A stretch of DNA of 52,882 bases from an uncultured Prevotellaceae bacterium (lineage in GTDB: Bacteria; Bacteroidota; Bacteroidia; Bacteroidales; Bacteroidaceae): positions 40,684-93,565 of the forward strand of contig CADCBZ010000009.1 in the NCBI GenBank assembly GCA_902799765.1. Direction: 5' to 3'. Shown here in pieces: positions 50,073-52,882 of this stretch (position 1 is the first letter of the stretch; each line of letters begins with the position of its first letter). Under the pieces are notes generated by a model. It was not told the origin of the DNA. It was given only the letters and a program-made list of their open reading frames with translations, and made no database searches. The translations under genes were made by a program, and so were the position numbers.

Positions 50073-51830
50073 TTATATAATAGGTAATGTGACAATGAAG
50101 CGGGCACCCTGGGTGTAGCTGGTGTCGAGACGGACGGTGCCGCCGAGCTTCTCGATGAGCATACGGCAGAGGGGGAGGCCCAGGCCGATGCCCTGCTTGA
50201 AGGTGTCGAGCTTGACGAAGCGCTCGAAGATATGCTCTGCCTCTGCAGCAGGGATACCGCAGCCGGTGTCCTCTACGATCAGGTCGAGCTCGTCGTCGGA
50301 AGGCTTTGTCGCCCTGAGGACGATGGTGCCCTTTGGCGTATTCTTAGCCGCATTATCGACGAGGGCGTTGACGATGATCTTCAGCATATATTCGTTGGTG
50401 AGGATAGTGAAGTCGTCGGCCAGCGTGGTGTCGTACTGAATCTTGGTCTTGGATGAGAGGTTGGTTTCGGCCTCTTTCATCACACCGCGCATCAGGTTGT
50501 TGATCTCTATTTGGTTCTCTTTCTTGGCTCCCTCGGTGCTCTCGTTGAGGGATACGAGCAGCATCTCATCAATCAGCGTGGTGATGAGACGGGCGTTTTT
50601 CTGCGTCATACGGGCTATCTCGCGACGTTCCTCGATGCCAGGATCGATGTCGGGATTGGCAATCACCTGCGAGAAGCCGCCGATAATGTTGAGCGGCGTG
50701 CGCACCTCGTGGCTGATGTTCTGGATGAAAGCGGTCTTCATCTTGTCGGACTCCAGGGCCTGGTCGTAGGCTTTCCTGAGTTCTTTCAGATGACGACGGC
50801 GCGTCTGGGTGATATAGAAGAGGGCGATGGTCAGGAGGGCCAGCAAGATGATGACGGCCGACATCATGTAGAAGCGGCTGCGGGCAACATCGCGCTCGGC
50901 TTCGTAGATCATCATCTCGTCGCGGATACCCATCATGCTGTTGGTGAGCACCACGTTGTCGATGGAGTCTTTGGCAGCGGTCTGTTTCTTCAGGGCATGG
51001 AAGGCTTCCTGCCAGCGGCCTGCCTTCTCGTAGATCATGGTGACGGCGTCGAGCCCTTCATCGCCCAGTTCTTCACGGGCCAACTTGATGGCTTCGTCGG
51101 TGTGTCCCAGCAGGGCTTCGTGATAGACCTCGATTGAGCGGCCATGAACGGAGGATTTGCCGATGGCTTCACCTTTCTTGTATTCCTCATAGCCTTTCAT
51201 GAATTTGTCGTAGTCGCCCCGGTAGTAATAACTCAGGGTGCGGCGGGTATCGATGTCGAACACGCGCTCAGGACAGTGCTTGAGGGATATCTGCCTGGCA
51301 ATCTCCAGCAGGGAATCGGCCTCTTCGGGGCTGTCGTCGAGTGCCACATTGACGATGTTCAAATAGATGGAGGGCATGCTGGAGTAATAGCCGTGTTCCT
51401 GCATCAGGCGGAGCACCTCGCGCCAGTTCTCTTTCGCCTCTTCATTGTTGCCGCAGTAGCGGTTGATATGGCCCATCATGTTCATCGCCATATACATCTC
51501 TTTGTCAACCTTCTTCTCGCGCAGTTCCTTTGAGAGCTCGCGTGCCATCTTGTAGGCTTCGTAGATGCGCTGCTGGTTCATCTCGAACACAATCTCATTG
51601 CAGCGCTGCGTGTAGTAGCCGTGCAGGTCTTTCTTGTCGATCAGATATTGCTGGAGCGCTTTGACGGCAGGGAAGAATTTCGCACTGTCGCCGTCGTTGA
51701 AGGCATGGTGCATGGCATTATAGAGCTCCTTATAGGTCGCATCGTTGGAGTAGTCAACAGCCTGCGCAAGGACTGTGCTGCTGCCAAAGAGCCATATGGA
51801 GAGCGCCAAAAGGAAGGTTCTTATCTTCAT
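50073..51830 (-). CDS. Sensor histidine kinase with periplasmic TPR-like region
   Basis: 585 residues with the same plan as the kinase at 19170: signal peptide, helical TPR-like repeats (about 30-300, YMAMNMMGHINRYCGNNEEA), a membrane helix (MMSAVIILLALLTIALFYI), HisKA with FIQNISHEVRTPLNIIGGFS (phospho-acceptor H374), and an ATPase domain with DNAAKN, EDTGCGIP and GIGLGLPLC. No response regulator is nearby. The downstream MBL and M15 genes suggest an envelope- or cell-wall-linked signal, by position only. Confidence 0.88.
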   Translation of the reverse strand: MKIRTFLLALSIWLFGSSTVLAQAVDYSNDATYKELYNAMHHAFNDGDSAKFFPAVKALQQYLIDKKDLHGYYTQRCNEIVFEMNQQRIYEAYKMARELSKELREKKVDKEMYMAMNMMGHINRYCGNNEEAKENWREVLRLMQEHGYYSSMPSIYLNIVNVALDDSPEEADSLLEIARQISLKHCPERVFDIDTRRTLSYYYRGDYDKFMKGYEEYKKGEAIGKSSVHGRSIEVYHEALLGHTDEAIKLAREELGDEGLDAVTMIYEKAGRWQEAFHALKKQTAAKDSIDNVVLTNSMMGIRDEMMIYEAERDVARSRFYMMSAVIILLALLTIALFYITQTRRRHLKELRKAYDQALESDKMKTAFIQNISHEVRTPLNIIGGFSQVIANPDIDPGIEERREIARMTQKNARLITTLIDEMLLVSLNESTEGAKKENQIEINNLMRGVMKEAETNLSSKTKIQYDTTLADDFTILTNEYMLKIIVNALVDNAAKNTPKGTIVLRATKPSDDELDLIVEDTGCGIPAAEAEHIFERFVKLDTFKQGIGLGLPLCRMLIEKLGGTVRLDTSYTQGARFIVTLPII

Positions 51831-51871
51831 AAGTTTTAATACATACAGTTTTAAGTTGAGAAATCTTTCTG

Positions 51872-51879
51872 CAAAGATA
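51872..51879 (-). promoter_or_regulatory. -7 element of the histidine kinase/MBL/M15 promoter
   Basis: Minus-strand TATCTTTG, 41 nt before the kinase ATG; the -33 element is not clear. Confidence 0.55.
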
Positions 51880-51918
51880 CGAAATATATGGTAATATCCA
51901 AGAAAATTAGGAAAAAAT

Positions 51919-51949
51919 TTTGTTTTTTAGTAATAAAATCGTAATTTCG
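51919..51949 (+). promoter_or_regulatory. Promoter of trmO
   Basis: TTTG (51919-51922), 19-nt spacer, TAATTTCG (51942-51949, one mismatch), 8 nt before the ATG at 51958. Confidence 0.6.
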
Positions 51950-51957
51950 CCCCCGAG

Positions 51958-52638
51958 ATGGAGGTTTTTCCGATAGGTTATTTCCATTCGCCACTGAAGT
52001 CGAAATTCGGCATACCGAGGCAGAGTGGTCTCGTCAGTGAGCTGACGGGGTATGTGACTTTTGAACCGGAATACCGCCAGGAAGAGGCTGTGAGAGGCCT
52101 GGAGGATTTTGATTTCCTCTGGTTGATATGGGGCTTTTCGGCGAATCGTGGTGAGGCGCACGGACTCACCGTCAGACCGCCCCGATTAGGGGGTAATAAG
52201 CGGATGGGGGTGTTTGCCACCCGCTCGCCGTTCAGACCGAATAAGTTAGGGCTCTCGTGCGTGCAGCTCGACCATGTGGAGTTGCATCCGAAACAGGGCC
52301 CGGTGATCTATGTGAGAGGGGCAGACCTGATGGACGGCACACCCATCTACGACGTGAAGCCGTATGTGGCCTATGCCGATGCCCATCCTGAGGCCAGGAG
52401 CGGGTTTGTGGATCAGAAGGACTGGGAGCCGTTGAAGGTATTGGTGCCGGAGGCTTGCGGGCGGCTGTTTTCCGAGGAGGAGCTGGCTGCGCTGAAGGCT
52501 ACGCTGGCACAGGATCCGAGACCTCAGTATCAGGATGATCCCGAGCGCATCTATGGGATGCCGTATTTGGACAAGGACGTGCGCTTCCGCGTGAAGGGGC
52601 ACGTGCTGGAGATTGTAGAAGTGAAGCATTTGTCTTAG
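51958..52638 (+). CDS. trmO: tRNA (N6-threonylcarbamoyladenosine-N6)-methyltransferase TrmO
   Basis: 226-residue TrmO/TsaA-family protein, which methylates t6A37 in some tRNAs to m6t6A using S-adenosylmethionine. Family blocks are clear: IGYFHSPLKSKFGIPRQSGL, FLWLIWGF, GVFATRSPFRPNKLGLSCVQ, and DLMDGTPIYDVKPYVAYAD. The C-terminal part of about 60 residues is present, so the protein is full length. It starts at its own promoter and lies 11 nt upstream of the kinase-like gene. Confidence 0.93.
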   Translation: MEVFPIGYFHSPLKSKFGIPRQSGLVSELTGYVTFEPEYRQEEAVRGLEDFDFLWLIWGFSANRGEAHGLTVRPPRLGGNKRMGVFATRSPFRPNKLGLSCVQLDHVELHPKQGPVIYVRGADLMDGTPIYDVKPYVAYADAHPEARSGFVDQKDWEPLKVLVPEACGRLFSEEELAALKATLAQDPRPQYQDDPERIYGMPYLDKDVRFRVKGHVLEIVEVKHLS

Positions 52639-52649
52639 TTGGTTTTGTT

Positions 52650-52882
52650 ATGATGTGGGTTTTAGTAGTCGTATTGGTGATTGTATGTCTGTTGCTGGTG
52701 TTCCGCCTGAAACAGCAACAGGAGCGGGTGTCGGCCCTGTATAAGTCCGACAAGTTGAAATCGCATTTTGTGAAGTCGATAGCCTATGAGATCCGTAGCC
52801 CGTTGCAGTCGGTGATGAAGTTGGCTGAGATGGTGGGCAGGAAGGACCTGTATCTCTCGAAGGAGGAGAAGAAGCATGTGGC
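52650..52882 (+). CDS. Histidine-kinase-like protein lacking the phospho-acceptor His (partial)
   Basis: The first 77 residues are in the window. MMWVLVVVLVIVCLLLVFRL is a single membrane helix, followed by a short coiled linker and a HisKA-type segment FVKSIAYEIRSPLQSVMKLA. The residue that is His in active kinases (compare FIQNISHEVRTPL at 50073) is Tyr46 here, read from TAT at 52785-52787. It therefore cannot autophosphorylate in the usual way and may be a scaffold or allosteric partner. The catalytic ATPase part lies outside the window. Confidence 0.7.
   Translation, partial: MMWVLVVVLVIVCLLLVFRLKQQQERVSALYKSDKLKSHFVKSIAYEIRSPLQSVMKLAEMVGRKDLYLSKEEKKHV

Overview
The window comes from a Bacteroidota chromosome, most likely a Prevotella-like Bacteroidales. 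The signs are Bacteroidota-type promoters (TTTG, about 20 nt, TAnnTTTG), a short 290-residue primary sigma factor, an HU/'smalltalk' gene pair, hybrid TPR histidine kinases, and a type VI secretion system (T6SS) of the Bacteroidota class (subtype iii). I saw no transposase, integrase, tRNA, rRNA or CRISPR array.

Layout. 1-700: the end of an HU-like gene and a smalltalk micro-gene. 744-4399: an amino-acid ABC transporter (permuted binding protein fused to permease, then ATPase) and a HAD-type lipoprotein. 4688-6253: a sugar-kinase/RapZ-like fusion. 6379-15173: T6SS segment I (two Hcp-type proteins, VgrG, a second spike-like beta-repeat protein, a helical protein, a DUF4114/LruC-like lipoprotein). 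15174-20999: a PP2C phosphatase (-), a sugar nucleotidyltransferase, guaA and a TPR histidine kinase (-). 21171-39857: T6SS segment II. 39894-44672: GH2 and GH31 glycosidases. 44779-48055: rpoD, a stand-alone transpeptidase and an SH3b protein. 48056-48568: a gene-free stretch full of inverted repeats. 48569-51830: a minus-strand M15 peptidase/MBL/histidine kinase set. 51958-end: trmO and the start of a kinase-like gene whose phospho-acceptor His is Tyr.

Main discovery. T6SS segment II carries tssH, tssB, an AraC-type regulator, tssC, two hcp genes, a PAAR-like gene, tssG, tssK, tssE and tssF. Threaded through it is what looks like a complete ubiquitin-like conjugation set: an E1 (29021-30154), a ubiquitin-like protein ending in Gly (34377-34694), an E2 with HPN motif and catalytic Cys (34711-35301), and an 804-residue membrane protein with a RING-H2-type zinc site and a C-terminal FHA-like domain (37443-39857). 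No JAB-type isopeptidase is present. The usual TssJ/L/M genes are absent and I do not recognise TssN-TssR; the membrane proteins beside the E2 are candidates for an alternative membrane complex.

Regulation. The promoters of hcp (segment I) and tssC (segment II) share a direct repeat TGTCGC(A/C) with 19-nt periodicity, ending exactly 52 nt before the TAnnTTTG box in both. The AraC-type protein encoded between tssB and tssC is the obvious candidate activator, so the two segments probably form one regulon. A related element lies upstream of the kinase/RapZ fusion at 4688.
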